Source: Chitinophaga sp. LS1 (GTDB taxonomy: Bacteria > Bacteroidota > Bacteroidia > Chitinophagales > Chitinophagaceae). From it: DNA of 64,000 nt. The stretch covers positions 8,434,501-8,498,500 of the forward strand of contig NZ_CP128362.1 of assembly GCF_034274695.1 (NCBI RefSeq). The letters are read 5' to 3'. Shown piece by piece: positions 24,146 through 32,829 of the stretch. The notes beneath the pieces are model-generated. The model ran no database searches. It was not told the DNA's origin and saw only the letters and a list, made by a program, of their open reading frames with translations. The translations under genes were made by a program, and so were the position numbers. Numbering within the stretch: the stretch's first letter is position 1; the number at the start of each line of letters is the position of its first letter.

Positions 24146-24203
24146 TATACCTTAAAAGGTATAAAAAACTGAATATTAATCGATTTATACCTTTTAGGGT
24201 ATA
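24146..24203 (-). promoter_or_regulatory. Pair of HipB-type operators
   Basis: TATACCTT-AA-AAGGTATA at 24146-24163 is a perfect inverted repeat. TATACC-TTTTAG-GGTATA at 24186-24203 is a second one with the same half-site, 40 bases away. They lie just in front of hipB, as do the autoregulatory operators of hipBA loci. Confidence 0.65.
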
Positions 24204-24471
24204 ATTGTTAAAGATGAGTGAAAAATTTCTTGAGATTTGTGAATTGCCTATAATAGTTTTTTATCTAAGAAAACATAATAACTAAAGATATAATCATTAA
24301 TAATAGCATGTTTGGCAATTATTTTTACTTATAAACGTATGAATTCTAGATAGATCCTCTGCGAACAAGTTCGAAAGTTCTCCCATCCTGGAGGTTTATT
24401 GAGGGTATGATTAGAAAATTAAGTGGGAAGTTCAGCTTGGGTTACTACTATTTGGTACATGGAAAGGTAAA

Positions 24472-24512
24472 AGCAAAGCCACAAACTACTTAACGTATTC
24501 TGCGGCTTTGCT
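24472..24512 (-). terminator. Terminator of the RNA-binding protein gene
   Basis: On the minus strand AGCAAAGCC (24512-24504) pairs with GGCTTTGCT (24480-24472) over nine positions with a 23-base loop, followed by TTTT. It lies 52 bases behind the gene end at 24565. Confidence 0.5.
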
Positions 24513-24564
24513 CTTCTGCTCTCTTAACAGATAAAGGTAATCGACGTTTTAAAACATCCAACTA

Positions 24565-24873
24565 TTAGTATCTGGATCTAAATCCAGGTCTTGGACCGGA
24601 TCTGGAGAAACGATTATCTTCTGGTCTTTCAGGTCTTGGACGAGCCTCATACACTACTATTGTCTGGCCAGCAACTACTGAATTATTCAATTCCTTAATT
24701 GCCTGTACTGCATTGGAATCGTCTGGCATTTCAACGAATGCAAAGCCTTTGGAACGGCCACTGTACTTATCATAAGCCACATTAATAGTATATACAACTC
24801 CAAATGGGTCAAATAAAGACCATATTTCATCTTCAGTTGTTCTGTCACTTATATTACCTACAAAAATATTCAC
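24565..24873 (-). CDS. RNA recognition motif (RRM) protein
   Basis: 102 residues: one RRM domain with RNP-2 (IFVGNI, residues 3-8) and RNP-1 (KGFAFVEM, about 43-50), followed by an Arg/Pro-rich tail (RPRPERPEDNRF, RSGPRPGFRSRY). Such small glycine- or arginine-tailed RRM proteins are common in Bacteroidota and cyanobacteria and bind single-stranded RNA, often under cold stress. It stands alone between remnants. Confidence 0.92.
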   Translation of the reverse strand: MNIFVGNISDRTTEDEIWSLFDPFGVVYTINVAYDKYSGRSKGFAFVEMPDDSNAVQAIKELNNSVVAGQTIVVYEARPRPERPEDNRFSRSGPRPGFRSRY

Positions 24874-25117
24874 AATTATAATTTTAATTAAACATAAATA
24901 CTGCTAAAAAACAGCAACTTAGGAAGAAAAAGAAACCCAAAATAAATCAGAAGGGGGCAAATGCAACCTTGCTAAAGTTAGAGCAATAAATTGGGTATTA
25001 CAGGATTAATTTATAGAGATATTACATTATTATTAAAATCTCTAATAAGGATTGCTATATTAGTACTAACAGATCAGATCTACTGAATGCACTGTTACAT
25101 AGTGTCTAAAACGGAGG

Positions 25118-25669
25118 TCATTGGACCACCCGTAATACTCCACTGGGATTAGATGTATCTGCTGGTTGCGTAACGGCAAATACGTTAATACCGTATTTAT
25201 CTCTTAGCTCTTCCGCGAGTTTAATCGCTCCACCACCTGTTCGGGAAAAACGGTCGAGAGTATAGACCAACACGTGGCTTACTTTGGATACCTGCCTTTT
25301 CTGAAACATCCCATTAATTACCTTTCTCAACTCAGGTAATGCAGCAATATCCCTGGTTCCCAAATGGGAACTTATATCTTGTGGCTTATTAAGGGAAATT
25401 TGTTGCAGGAACTCCAGATATTCCCCCGAAAGCGGCTCCCATTTACCTGGAATATGCAGCCAGCCATATCTCAACAGGTCTTCAGCTGCCCAATAACGGA
25501 TATATTGTGTCATCGCTTCACGAAAAGCCTGGCTGGTATGCTGTTGCCGGTTATAAGTATTAAGGGTATCTAACATGCTCCGCATCAATGTAAGCCGGTG
25601 TGACTGATAGCCTGTTTGTTCCAGGGAATTTATTTTCTTCTTTTCATTGTCATACGGTAACATCGCCAA
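25118..25669 (-). pseudogene. Chimeric open frame ending in a serine recombinase fragment
   Basis: 183 codons. The last ~50 (SHVLVYTLDRFSRTGGGAI, then KLAEELRDKYGINVFAVTQP) are part of the catalytic domain of a serine recombinase, from the D-R-F-S-R motif to N-P-S-G. The recombinase start, with the catalytic Ser, is missing, and the frame ends at V-V-Q. The first ~130 residues belong to no family I recognise, and the same frame stays open about 30 codons further upstream without a start codon. Two unrelated gene pieces therefore seem fused by deletion. Confidence 0.6.
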
Positions 25670-25801
25670 CTGCTTTGGCAGGAAAATGCGCAGGTGTTTA
25701 TTTATAAACCAACATTGGTGAGCATGTTTACATTGCTGGTTTCAAATGATTAAAGCTCGCCCCTCCTGAAATTTATTTAATATTTACCAGGATGAGAATA
25801 A

Positions 25802-26176
25802 TTAGTCTATTTTCCGCTTCATTACCTCTTTTCTATGTTGCATCCCCCATTCAACCATTGCGTCCAGCACATATTTAATGGATCTCCCCGATGAAGTGAA
25901 CTCATATTCAATTACAACCGGAATCGAATCATGAACCATCCTTTGTACAATTCCATTCAATTCAAGATCCCGGAGTTCTTTAGATAACATCCTGGGAGTG
26001 ATTTTTGGAATTTCACGTTCAATCTCCTTGAATCTCTTCTTACCAAAAACCAACGTAGCCATGATAGGCAATTTCCACTTACCCGTCAACACGTTCATGG
26101 CATCATTCACTGCTACCACAAATGAATGCGGACATTCTTTAATGACATTCAGGTCAATATCTATTTCCATTTCCAT
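25802..26176 (-). CDS. HxlR-family transcriptional regulator
   Basis: 124 residues: a winged helix protein with the HxlR pattern VNVLTGKWKLPIMATL-like opening (seen here as NVLTGKWKLPIM), then FKEIEREIPKITPRMLSKELRDLE and VPVVIEYEFTSSGRSI. The single Cys at residue 15 (KECPHSF) is where HxlR sensors often carry the redox or electrophile-sensing Cys. It diverges from the DoxX/pirin/NmrA genes and probably controls them. Confidence 0.9.
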   Translation of the reverse strand: MEMEIDIDLNVIKECPHSFVVAVNDAMNVLTGKWKLPIMATLVFGKKRFKEIEREIPKITPRMLSKELRDLELNGIVQRMVHDSIPVVIEYEFTSSGRSIKYVLDAMVEWGMQHRKEVMKRKID

Positions 26177-26192
26177 ATAATAAAAATCTCAC

Positions 26193-26224
26193 TATACTAA
26201 AGTATATCGGTATAAAAAGTATAG
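26193..26224. promoter_or_regulatory. Candidate HxlR operator
   Basis: TATACT-AA-AGTATA at 26193-26206 is a perfect inverted repeat; CTATACT at 26192 recurs inverted as AGTATAG at 26218-26224. It lies 16 bases in front of the HxlR gene in the divergent promoter region. Confidence 0.5.
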
Positions 26225-26264
26225 CAAATATAAAATAATTTTGATCCTAATTAAATCAGTCAAT

Positions 26265-26627
26265 GTGAAAAAAACAAAAGTTATCTACTGGATCACCACC
26301 TTACTTGCCATGTTAACAGGCGCTTCATCAGCATTTATGTACTTCACAAGTCCCAAATTTATTGAAGGATACAGGCATCTGGGCTTTCCCGATTACTTCA
26401 GGATAGAACTGGGTATTGCGAAGATTATCGGTATGCTTATACTACTGCTTCCATTTATCCCTTCCCGCATTAAAGAATGGGCATATGTAGGGTTTGGTAT
26501 CACCTTTATTTCCGGCATCATTGCGCACAGCATAGTAGACGGACCCGGATTAGGCTTTGTCCCCATGGTCCCACTGGTATTTTTGGTGATATCCTACATT
26601 TATTTTCATAAACTGAGAAATGCCTGA
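26265..26627 (+). CDS. DoxX-like membrane protein
   Basis: About 120 residues from GTG 26265 (VKKTKVIYW); a TTG at 26241 is another possible start. Four hydrophobic segments, and the pattern YFTSPKFIEGYRHLGFPDYFRIELGIAKIIG, place it in the DoxX-like family of Bacteroidota. Function is unknown; relatives are linked to redox stress. It is the first gene divergent from the HxlR regulator. Confidence 0.8.
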   Translation: MKKTKVIYWITTLLAMLTGASSAFMYFTSPKFIEGYRHLGFPDYFRIELGIAKIIGMLILLLPFIPSRIKEWAYVGFGITFISGIIAHSIVDGPGLGFVPMVPLVFLVISYIYFHKLRNA

Positions 26628-26698
26628 TTAATAATTTCAGCCCTTATTCACCAGCATGTCTTGTGCCGTTTCTACGGATTATAAAACTATCGCCACAT

Positions 26699-27667
26699 AT
26701 GAACAGGAGACAATACCTTAAAAAATCATTTACTATGGCAACAGGCATATTAGCAACAGATTTAATGTCGGTAGCAATGTCCACACAAAAGAAGGTACCA
26801 CGCAGCTTGTATAAAGTCATCAAATCATCCGGTTCAAATATGGGTAAGATGACATTGAAAAATGTTATTCAAGGGAATGATCAAAACCATGTTTCCCCAT
26901 TTTTCCTGATCGATGAATTTGGCCCTATGCAACTGCCCAAAGGAGCTCAATTCCGGGTAGATGCGCATCCACATGCGGGTATCATTCCCACAACTTACCT
27001 TTTGAAAGGTAACGCTCATCATCGTGATAGTATGGGCAATGATTTCCAATATTATGAGGGTGATTTTATTCAGTTTACTTCTGGCAGGGGTGCTTTGCAT
27101 ATGGAGGAGACCGGGGATGATTTATATAAAAATGGCGGTGTTTTTCAAGGTATACAGTGCTGGTTGAACATACCATCCCACTTGAAAAAATCGAATCCTT
27201 CCGCCAGTTACCTGAAGAAAGATGATATCGAACTGGTTATTTCAGAAAATGTCACCATTAGAGTCATACTGGGGGAAGTATACGGGGTTAAATCCCCTAT
27301 CAAACTTTTAATGCCGGTCATTTACTGGCATATTTCTTTAAAAGAAAATACTTACCTGGATCTCCCTGTTGATCCGACCCAAAATGTATTTATATACCTG
27401 TTGACCGGGAAGTTGAAAGTAAACGATCATCAGGAGGTAAATGCCGGCGACGCAGCGCTTTTTGAGCGGGATGGCGATTTTATTAAGATCAGGGCGAAGA
27501 AGGATGCAAACTTTCTAGTGCTGGGCGGAGAAGTCAATAATGAACCTTTTGTTGCGAATGGCCCTTTTGTATTGAACAACGAGCAGGAACTAAGACAAGC
27601 ATACGAAGATTTTAAGAATGGAAAATTTGGCAATATCGCCGAAACAAATGGTATTAGAAGACCATAA
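26699..27667 (+). CDS. Pirin family protein with twin-arginine-like signal
   Basis: 322 residues from ATG 26699; a GTG 36 bases upstream would give a worse start. The N-terminus MNRRQYLKKSFTMATGI looks like a twin-arginine signal. The pirin cupin follows: DEFGPMQLPKGAQFRVDAHPHAG carries the metal-binding His pair (H-x-H), with GNAHHRDSMGN and later GALHMEE. The second cupin is at the C-terminal half (NVFIYLLTGKLKVN). Pirins are Fe-binding proteins; some are quercetin dioxygenases. It stands in the HxlR-linked redox series. Confidence 0.88.
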   Translation: MNRRQYLKKSFTMATGILATDLMSVAMSTQKKVPRSLYKVIKSSGSNMGKMTLKNVIQGNDQNHVSPFFLIDEFGPMQLPKGAQFRVDAHPHAGIIPTTYLLKGNAHHRDSMGNDFQYYEGDFIQFTSGRGALHMEETGDDLYKNGGVFQGIQCWLNIPSHLKKSNPSASYLKKDDIELVISENVTIRVILGEVYGVKSPIKLLMPVIYWHISLKENTYLDLPVDPTQNVFIYLLTGKLKVNDHQEVNAGDAALFERDGDFIKIRAKKDANFLVLGGEVNNEPFVANGPFVLNNEQELRQAYEDFKNGKFGNIAETNGIRRP

Positions 27668-27689
27668 TAATTAAACTGATCTATTTACA

Positions 27690-28340
27690 ATGAAAGTTGC
27701 TGTAATTGGTGCTACCGGCTTTACTGGTCACCATATCTCCAAAGAATTAGCAAATAGGAATATCAAAGTATTAGGTATATCAAGAAAGGGCTCAATAACA
27801 GACACTCCTCTTATTAATTATATCAGTATGGACGTGATGAATGTTGCCGGACTTGCTGAAACAATAAAGGGTTGTGATGTTGTCGTCAATGCATTTAACC
27901 CGGGATGGAATAACCCGGAGATCTATGATCAATTTCTAAAAGGTGCTCAGGCTATTCAGGCGGCCGTAAAACTTTCAGGCGTAAAACGTTTGATTGCCAT
28001 TGGAGGCGCAGGAAGCTTGTATGTTTCACCAGGTGGTCCTCAGGTCATAGATACTGTTTCGAATGATCATCCATTTTATGCCGGCGCAAAAGCTGCTAAA
28101 GATTATCTGGAAATTATTAAACAGGAAACTGATCTTGATTGGGCGTTTTTCAGTCCGGCATTGGAAATGCACCAGGGTATTACTACTGGCAGAACAGGTC
28201 GATACAGGCTGGGTACAGACTATCCTGTAACAGATGAAAATGGTAAAAATGTCCTGTCAGGCGAAGATCTTGCAGTGGTGATAGCTGATGAGATTGAACA
28301 TCCGAAACATCACCAGGTAAGATTTACGGCGGCCTACTAG
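27690..28340 (+). CDS. NAD(P)-binding protein, NmrA/SDR type
   Basis: 216 residues. A Rossmann fold starts at once (VAVIGATGFTGHHISKEL, the GxxGxxG motif). Further motifs are VVNAFNPGW and VKRLIAIGGAGSL. It resembles the YwnB/BVR-B type of flavin- or NAD(P)H-binding reductases. It starts 22 bases behind pirin and belongs to the same series. Confidence 0.87.
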   Translation: MKVAVIGATGFTGHHISKELANRNIKVLGISRKGSITDTPLINYISMDVMNVAGLAETIKGCDVVVNAFNPGWNNPEIYDQFLKGAQAIQAAVKLSGVKRLIAIGGAGSLYVSPGGPQVIDTVSNDHPFYAGAKAAKDYLEIIKQETDLDWAFFSPALEMHQGITTGRTGRYRLGTDYPVTDENGKNVLSGEDLAVVIADEIEHPKHHQVRFTAAY

Positions 28341-28383
28341 AAGAATATATGCATCATATTTTAATACTTTAAAACAACAGAAA

Positions 28384-29241
28384 ATGATATTAGTTACAGG
28401 AGCAACTGGCCAGTTAGGTGGAGCTGCAGTAGCACAGCTATTGAAAACAATCGCACCTGATGAATTGGCAGTTTTGGCAAGAGATGGAAATAAAGCACAA
28501 CGTTATATTGATAAAGGTGTGAATGTTCGCATAGGGGACTTCGATGATGAGGAATCATTGGAACAGGCGATGAAAGGTATCAGCAAAGTTTTATTAATTC
28601 CTACTATCGCACCTCATCGCCTGGAGCAACACAAAAAAGTGATTGATGCTGCTGTAAAAAATGGTGTAAAGCACATTGTTTATCCTGGCGTATCGTGCAA
28701 AAATATAGAGACATCAGCTACAGCAGGACTGGATGCGCATTTTAAAACAGAGGATTATATCCGTGATACCGGATTAACATACACTTTCCTTAGAAACACA
28801 CTTTATATGGAGGCCATTCCCCTTTTTGGTGGTGAAAAATTGTCTGAGAGTGGCTTTTTCCTTCCGGCAGGAAATGGTAAGGTGCCTTTTGCGTTAAGAC
28901 GGGAAATGGGTGAAGCAGCTGCAAATGTGTTATTGCAGGAGGGTCATGAGAATAAAATATATGATATAACAGGCAGTGAATTGTATGGATATGCGGAAGT
29001 TGCAGATGAGTTAGCAAAGCTTACCGGGAAATCTATTAGCTATACATCAGCAGATCCTGCTCTATTTGCAGAACAATTGAAAAGTGCCGGAGTGGATGAG
29101 TTTTTCGTCTTTGTAGTAACCGGTTTTAATCTTGATATAAAGAACAGGCAGTTTGAAATTGTAACTAATGATCTGGAAAACTTGCTGGGCAGGAAACCTG
29201 TTGGACTGAAGGATGGCCTTATCGAAGTATTTGGTCTTTAA
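28384..29241 (+). CDS. NmrA family NAD(P)-binding protein (quinone oxidoreductase QOR2-like)
   Basis: 285 residues. MILVTGATGQLGGAAVAQLL is the NAD(P) loop. The body (VKHIVYPGVSCKN, YTFLRNTLYMEAIP, EVADELAKLTGKSISY) matches the NmrA-like reductases related to E. coli QorB, which reduce quinones with NADPH. It fits with the redox genes around it. Confidence 0.88.
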   Translation: MILVTGATGQLGGAAVAQLLKTIAPDELAVLARDGNKAQRYIDKGVNVRIGDFDDEESLEQAMKGISKVLLIPTIAPHRLEQHKKVIDAAVKNGVKHIVYPGVSCKNIETSATAGLDAHFKTEDYIRDTGLTYTFLRNTLYMEAIPLFGGEKLSESGFFLPAGNGKVPFALRREMGEAAANVLLQEGHENKIYDITGSELYGYAEVADELAKLTGKSISYTSADPALFAEQLKSAGVDEFFVFVVTGFNLDIKNRQFEIVTNDLENLLGRKPVGLKDGLIEVFGL

Positions 29242-29311
29242 GATTAGTTCCTGGTTGCAGATAAATTTTTTATTAAATAATACCTGTTTTTAAAACATTC
29301 AAAATAAAAAG

Positions 29312-29941
29312 ATGAGTTTAATTACATCTTTAAAATGGCGTTATGCTGTTAAGAAATTTAGCAATAAAAAAGTTAACAATGTTGATCTGCAAACAATTTT
29401 AGATGCTATTAACCTTTCAGCATCTTCAGCTGGCTTGCAACCGTATCGTGTCATTGTAGTTGAAAATGAGGAAATACGTGCGCAACTAGGTAAGGGCGAA
29501 TTTAATCCTCAAATAACGGAAGCTTCACATTTACTTGTATTTGCGGCAAAGGAAGAGCTTTCTACATCTGACATTGACGAATACATGCAACGCATGGCTG
29601 ATACCAGAGGACTTCCGATTGAATCTTTATCAGGTTTCAGGGAAATTTTGACGGCGCACATTACCGGGAGATCTAAAGAAGAGAATTTTGTATGGGCTAC
29701 CAAACAGGCATATATTGGTTTGGGTACTGGTTTGGCTGTAGCAGCGGAATTGCGCATAGATACTACGCCAATGGAAGGGTTTAATCCAGCAAAATTTGAT
29801 GAAATCCTTGAACTAAAGAAAAAGGGATTAAAAAGCGTTGTATTATTAGCTGTGGGGTACAGAGATACTGAAAAAGATCCCTATGTAAATGCCGCGAAGG
29901 TAAGATTGGATGTCGAAGATTTTACAATATTTGTAAAATAG
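29312..29941 (+). CDS. Nitroreductase family NAD(P)H-dependent oxidoreductase
   Basis: 209 residues. WRYAVKKFSNKKV at the start gives the flavin-phosphate contacts, SASSAGLQPYRVIVV is the second FMN motif, and the C-terminal GYRDTEKDPY is usual for the family. It is an FMN enzyme that reduces quinones or nitro compounds. It is the last gene of the HxlR-linked series. Confidence 0.9.
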   Translation: MSLITSLKWRYAVKKFSNKKVNNVDLQTILDAINLSASSAGLQPYRVIVVENEEIRAQLGKGEFNPQITEASHLLVFAAKEELSTSDIDEYMQRMADTRGLPIESLSGFREILTAHITGRSKEENFVWATKQAYIGLGTGLAVAAELRIDTTPMEGFNPAKFDEILELKKKGLKSVVLLAVGYRDTEKDPYVNAAKVRLDVEDFTIFVK

Positions 29942-30487
29942 AAGCTGAATTTATCCTAAGTGTCTCTTTTAAGTATTATTATAAGTTTTGTGTTTTTCAG
30001 GGATTAAGTGTGCAAATAATAATGTCGGGGTTTGGGGTATATTTTTTTTGATCTTGTGGTTAAGATTTTTAATAAGATTAGTAAAAGTCGATTGAAAATA
30101 AAATTTAGTATCAAATTGATAGATTACTTGTCCTAACCAGCGAATATTTTATATCGGGCCATAACTATATAAAGTTACACAGTTATGGCCGGATATAAAA
30201 ACAATACGGGCCATCATTATCAAATGATGGCACTTATGGCCCGATATAATTAAAATCAAATATGGAAAATTAATCTTTAGGCAGTAATTGCTTTAACTCT
30301 TTGAAAATATTACTTTTAGATATTATACTGTTAATAATATGCTTAACAGTAAATTTTACCACTGAGAATATTAATGTTATATAAATCCGCCATAAATTGG
30401 TGCGAGGTGCGAACCTCCTGGCCCGAATGATGATATCTTTTAACAAATTCCCCTTTTAGCCTATACTGCTCCACATCTTTATAAACC
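29942..30487. other. Intergenic region between convergent genes, holds a compound inverted repeat
   Basis: The nitroreductase and AraC genes converge here. A 97-base folded element lies at 30151-30247 (listed separately). A minus-strand open frame in 30343-30615 overlaps the AraC gene in another frame and is not called. Confidence 0.6.
30151..30247. repeat. Compound inverted repeat (three related arms plus an inner hairpin)
   Basis: ATATCGGGCCATAA at 30151-30164 is exactly inverted at 30234-30247. The same left arm also pairs with AGTTATGGCCGGATAT at 30181-30196 (one mismatch). Between the right arms, GCCATCATT at 30210-30218 and AATGATGGC at 30223-30231 form a small hairpin with loop ATCA. 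Two large foldings that exclude each other are thus possible. It lacks a T run and is not a plain terminator. Confidence 0.8.
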
Positions 30488-31396
30488 CTATTTAACCGCT
30501 CCTTTATACTTACTAGGAGCAATACCAGTATGCTTTTTAAAAAATTTACTAAAGAAAAACTGATCACTAAACTGCAGCTGCGCCGCCACCGTGGCCACTG
30601 AGAGACCAAGATCATTCAGCATTATTTTTGCTTCTAAAATCACAATTTCATCAATCATTTCACCACAAGTCTTATTAGTAACTTCTTTTACCATTTTAGT
30701 GAGGTGCTTAGGTGTTATATAGAGCGCATCTGCGTAGAATTGAACCCCGCGCTCTTCCCTGAAGTGTTGAAAAAGCAGCTTTAAAAAAGATGTTAATATC
30801 TCTTCTTTCCTGGTTAATTTCACTTCTTCATTAGGTCGGTACTTTTTAAATAAAGCAGCTACTTCATAAATAAAAATATTAAACCCATGTTGAACTATCT
30901 CCGCCTTAAACGGATGCTCATATGCCGGATCATTCGCTTTATGCAACATTTTTATAACTCCATGCAATGCGTCAGCATCCTCATCGTCCAATATTAAATA
31001 AGGATTATTTTGTGGAGAGAAGAAACCATAGGATGATAGATGCTTTTCGCTAACCCGGGACTGTCCAATAAAATCATGTGAAAAGCAAACAACTATTACT
31101 ATGGATTTATCATCATGATTTTGAATCTGGTGTATAGTATTAAAAGGAATGACGACAAGGCTGTTCTTTTTTACACAGTAATTAACCAGGTTGATTTGAA
31201 CATCTATTTCCCCCTCAATAACCAACGCAATTGAAAAATGATCTGAACGTATAGGGTTCCCTAATATCTCCTCTTTAGGTTTTACTTCATCACTCCTGAA
31301 AGTGAGAAAATCTTTAGCCGGGCACTTATGCCCAATGTCAGTACTGACTTCATTTATCGTATAATTATGAATGGAGGAAATATTATTGGTTTTCAT
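30488..31396 (-). CDS. AraC family transcriptional regulator
   Basis: 302 residues. An N-terminal cupin-like sensor (about 40-120, SLVVIPFNTIHQI) is followed by an AraC DNA-binding part with two helix-turn-helix units, VQFYADALYITPKHLTKMVK and LQFSDQFFFSKFFKKHTG, ending PSKYKG. It is transcribed away from the Ndh and SDR genes in the same direction and may control them or the divergent efflux operon. Confidence 0.93.
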   Translation of the reverse strand: MKTNNISSIHNYTINEVSTDIGHKCPAKDFLTFRSDEVKPKEEILGNPIRSDHFSIALVIEGEIDVQINLVNYCVKKNSLVVIPFNTIHQIQNHDDKSIVIVVCFSHDFIGQSRVSEKHLSSYGFFSPQNNPYLILDDEDADALHGVIKMLHKANDPAYEHPFKAEIVQHGFNIFIYEVAALFKKYRPNEEVKLTRKEEILTSFLKLLFQHFREERGVQFYADALYITPKHLTKMVKEVTNKTCGEMIDEIVILEAKIMLNDLGLSVATVAAQLQFSDQFFFSKFFKKHTGIAPSKYKGAVK

Positions 31397-31541
31397 AAAC
31401 TTAACATGACAATTGACATGAGTGAAAGACCAAATTAATTAAATTAAACCAGATTCTATATTCCTTAACCCTGTTTATGAAACATGATACAAATTAAGTA
31501 TATCTCAATAAATTAATTACTACTAAAGCGATAATAATGAC

Positions 31542-32816
31542 CTATGCTCTTGAAGATGGCCTGATGATCATACGTAATACCTGGTCTTTTGTAAAATAGG
31601 CCAGCATCCAGTTATAAAAAGTTTTAACACGGTTACGATGATTGGTTAAATAGGTTAAATGTATAAACAACCACATCACCCAGGCTATAAATCCATTAAA
31701 ATGTATTCTCTGCTTTGGCATATCTGCCACCGCTTTTTTACTTCCAATAATAGCCATTGATCCCTTGTCAAAATAGGTAAATGGTTTAAGGGGCTTATTA
31801 CTATTAATTGCCATTAAATTATAAGCGAGACTTTTACCTTGCTGTATTGCTACCTGCGCTACCTGGGGGTGACCATTGCTATAGTTCGGATCACTGGTTT
31901 GCAAAGCGATATCACCAATAGCAAAAATGTTTGAAAAACCATTTACAGTATTGTGCGCATCCACTCTTAAACGGTTTCCATTGCCATAGGAACTTTGGGG
32001 AATACCTGGAAATACCTCGCCTGTAACACCTGCTGCCCATATTAAAATTTTAGCTGGAATAATTTCACCCGTAGATAACATTAACATATCATCTACATAA
32101 TCCGTTACGCGTGCACCTAGCATAATCCTCACCCCCATATCCTGTAATTTATTATAAGTATAGGCTTGTGAACGCTCACTCATTGAAGATAGTAAGGAGT
32201 GATGACTATCTACTAAATAGATACCACCTGCATGATCATTCAATTCAGGGTAATCTTTAGGCAAAATACTTTTTGTCATTTCAGCAAGCATACCAGCTAT
32301 TTCTATTCCTGTTGGACCGCCCCCTACAATAACAATAGTAGTTAACTTTTTCTTTGCAGCAATATCCGTTACCCTGGAAGCTGTTTCAATTTGCTGTAGC
32401 AAATAATTACGCATATTTATAGCGTCATCTAATGTCTTCATGGGTAATGCATTTGCTTCAATGTTTTTCAGATTTAAATAATTGCTCTTAGTACCAGTTG
32501 CCAAAACCAGGTAATCATATTCCATCTCCCCTACATCCAGCAATACCTTATTCTCTGCAGGTAAAATTTCAACCAGCCGGCCTAAACAGAAGTGAATGTT
32601 CTTTTTACCCTGCAACAATTTCCGGTAAGGATAGCTTATACTGGAAACCTCTAAAAAACCCGTAGCTACCTGGTATAACAACGGTTGAAAAAAGTTATAA
32701 TTATTCCTGTCAATCAATGTAATATGATAACCAGGGGTTTTTACCAGATTTTTAGCCAGGTTTAACCCTGCAAAACCACCGCCTATTATTACCACCTTCT
32801 TATGAGTATGTTCCAT
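31542..32816 (-). CDS. ndh: Type II NADH dehydrogenase (NAD(P)/FAD-dependent oxidoreductase)
   Basis: 424 residues. The FAD loop VVIIGGGFAGLNLAK opens the protein; FQPLLYQVATG is a family mark; IVIVGGGPTGIEIAGMLAEM is the NADH loop; FAIGDIA is the second FAD contact. The C-terminus has a hydrophobic, amphipathic helix (FIAWVMWLFIHLTYLTNH) that holds the enzyme on the membrane. It passes electrons from NADH to quinone without pumping protons. The SDR gene lies 13 bases upstream on the same strand. Confidence 0.92.
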   Translation of the reverse strand: MEHTHKKVVIIGGGFAGLNLAKNLVKTPGYHITLIDRNNYNFFQPLLYQVATGFLEVSSISYPYRKLLQGKKNIHFCLGRLVEILPAENKVLLDVGEMEYDYLVLATGTKSNYLNLKNIEANALPMKTLDDAINMRNYLLQQIETASRVTDIAAKKKLTTIVIVGGGPTGIEIAGMLAEMTKSILPKDYPELNDHAGGIYLVDSHHSLLSSMSERSQAYTYNKLQDMGVRIMLGARVTDYVDDMLMLSTGEIIPAKILIWAAGVTGEVFPGIPQSSYGNGNRLRVDAHNTVNGFSNIFAIGDIALQTSDPNYSNGHPQVAQVAIQQGKSLAYNLMAINSNKPLKPFTYFDKGSMAIIGSKKAVADMPKQRIHFNGFIAWVMWLFIHLTYLTNHRNRVKTFYNWMLAYFTKDQVLRMIIRPSSRA

Positions 32817-32829
32817 ATTTAACTATTGA

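Noticed and set aside
30343..30615. 90-codon minus-strand open frame
   Set aside because: Most of it overlaps the AraC gene in another frame.
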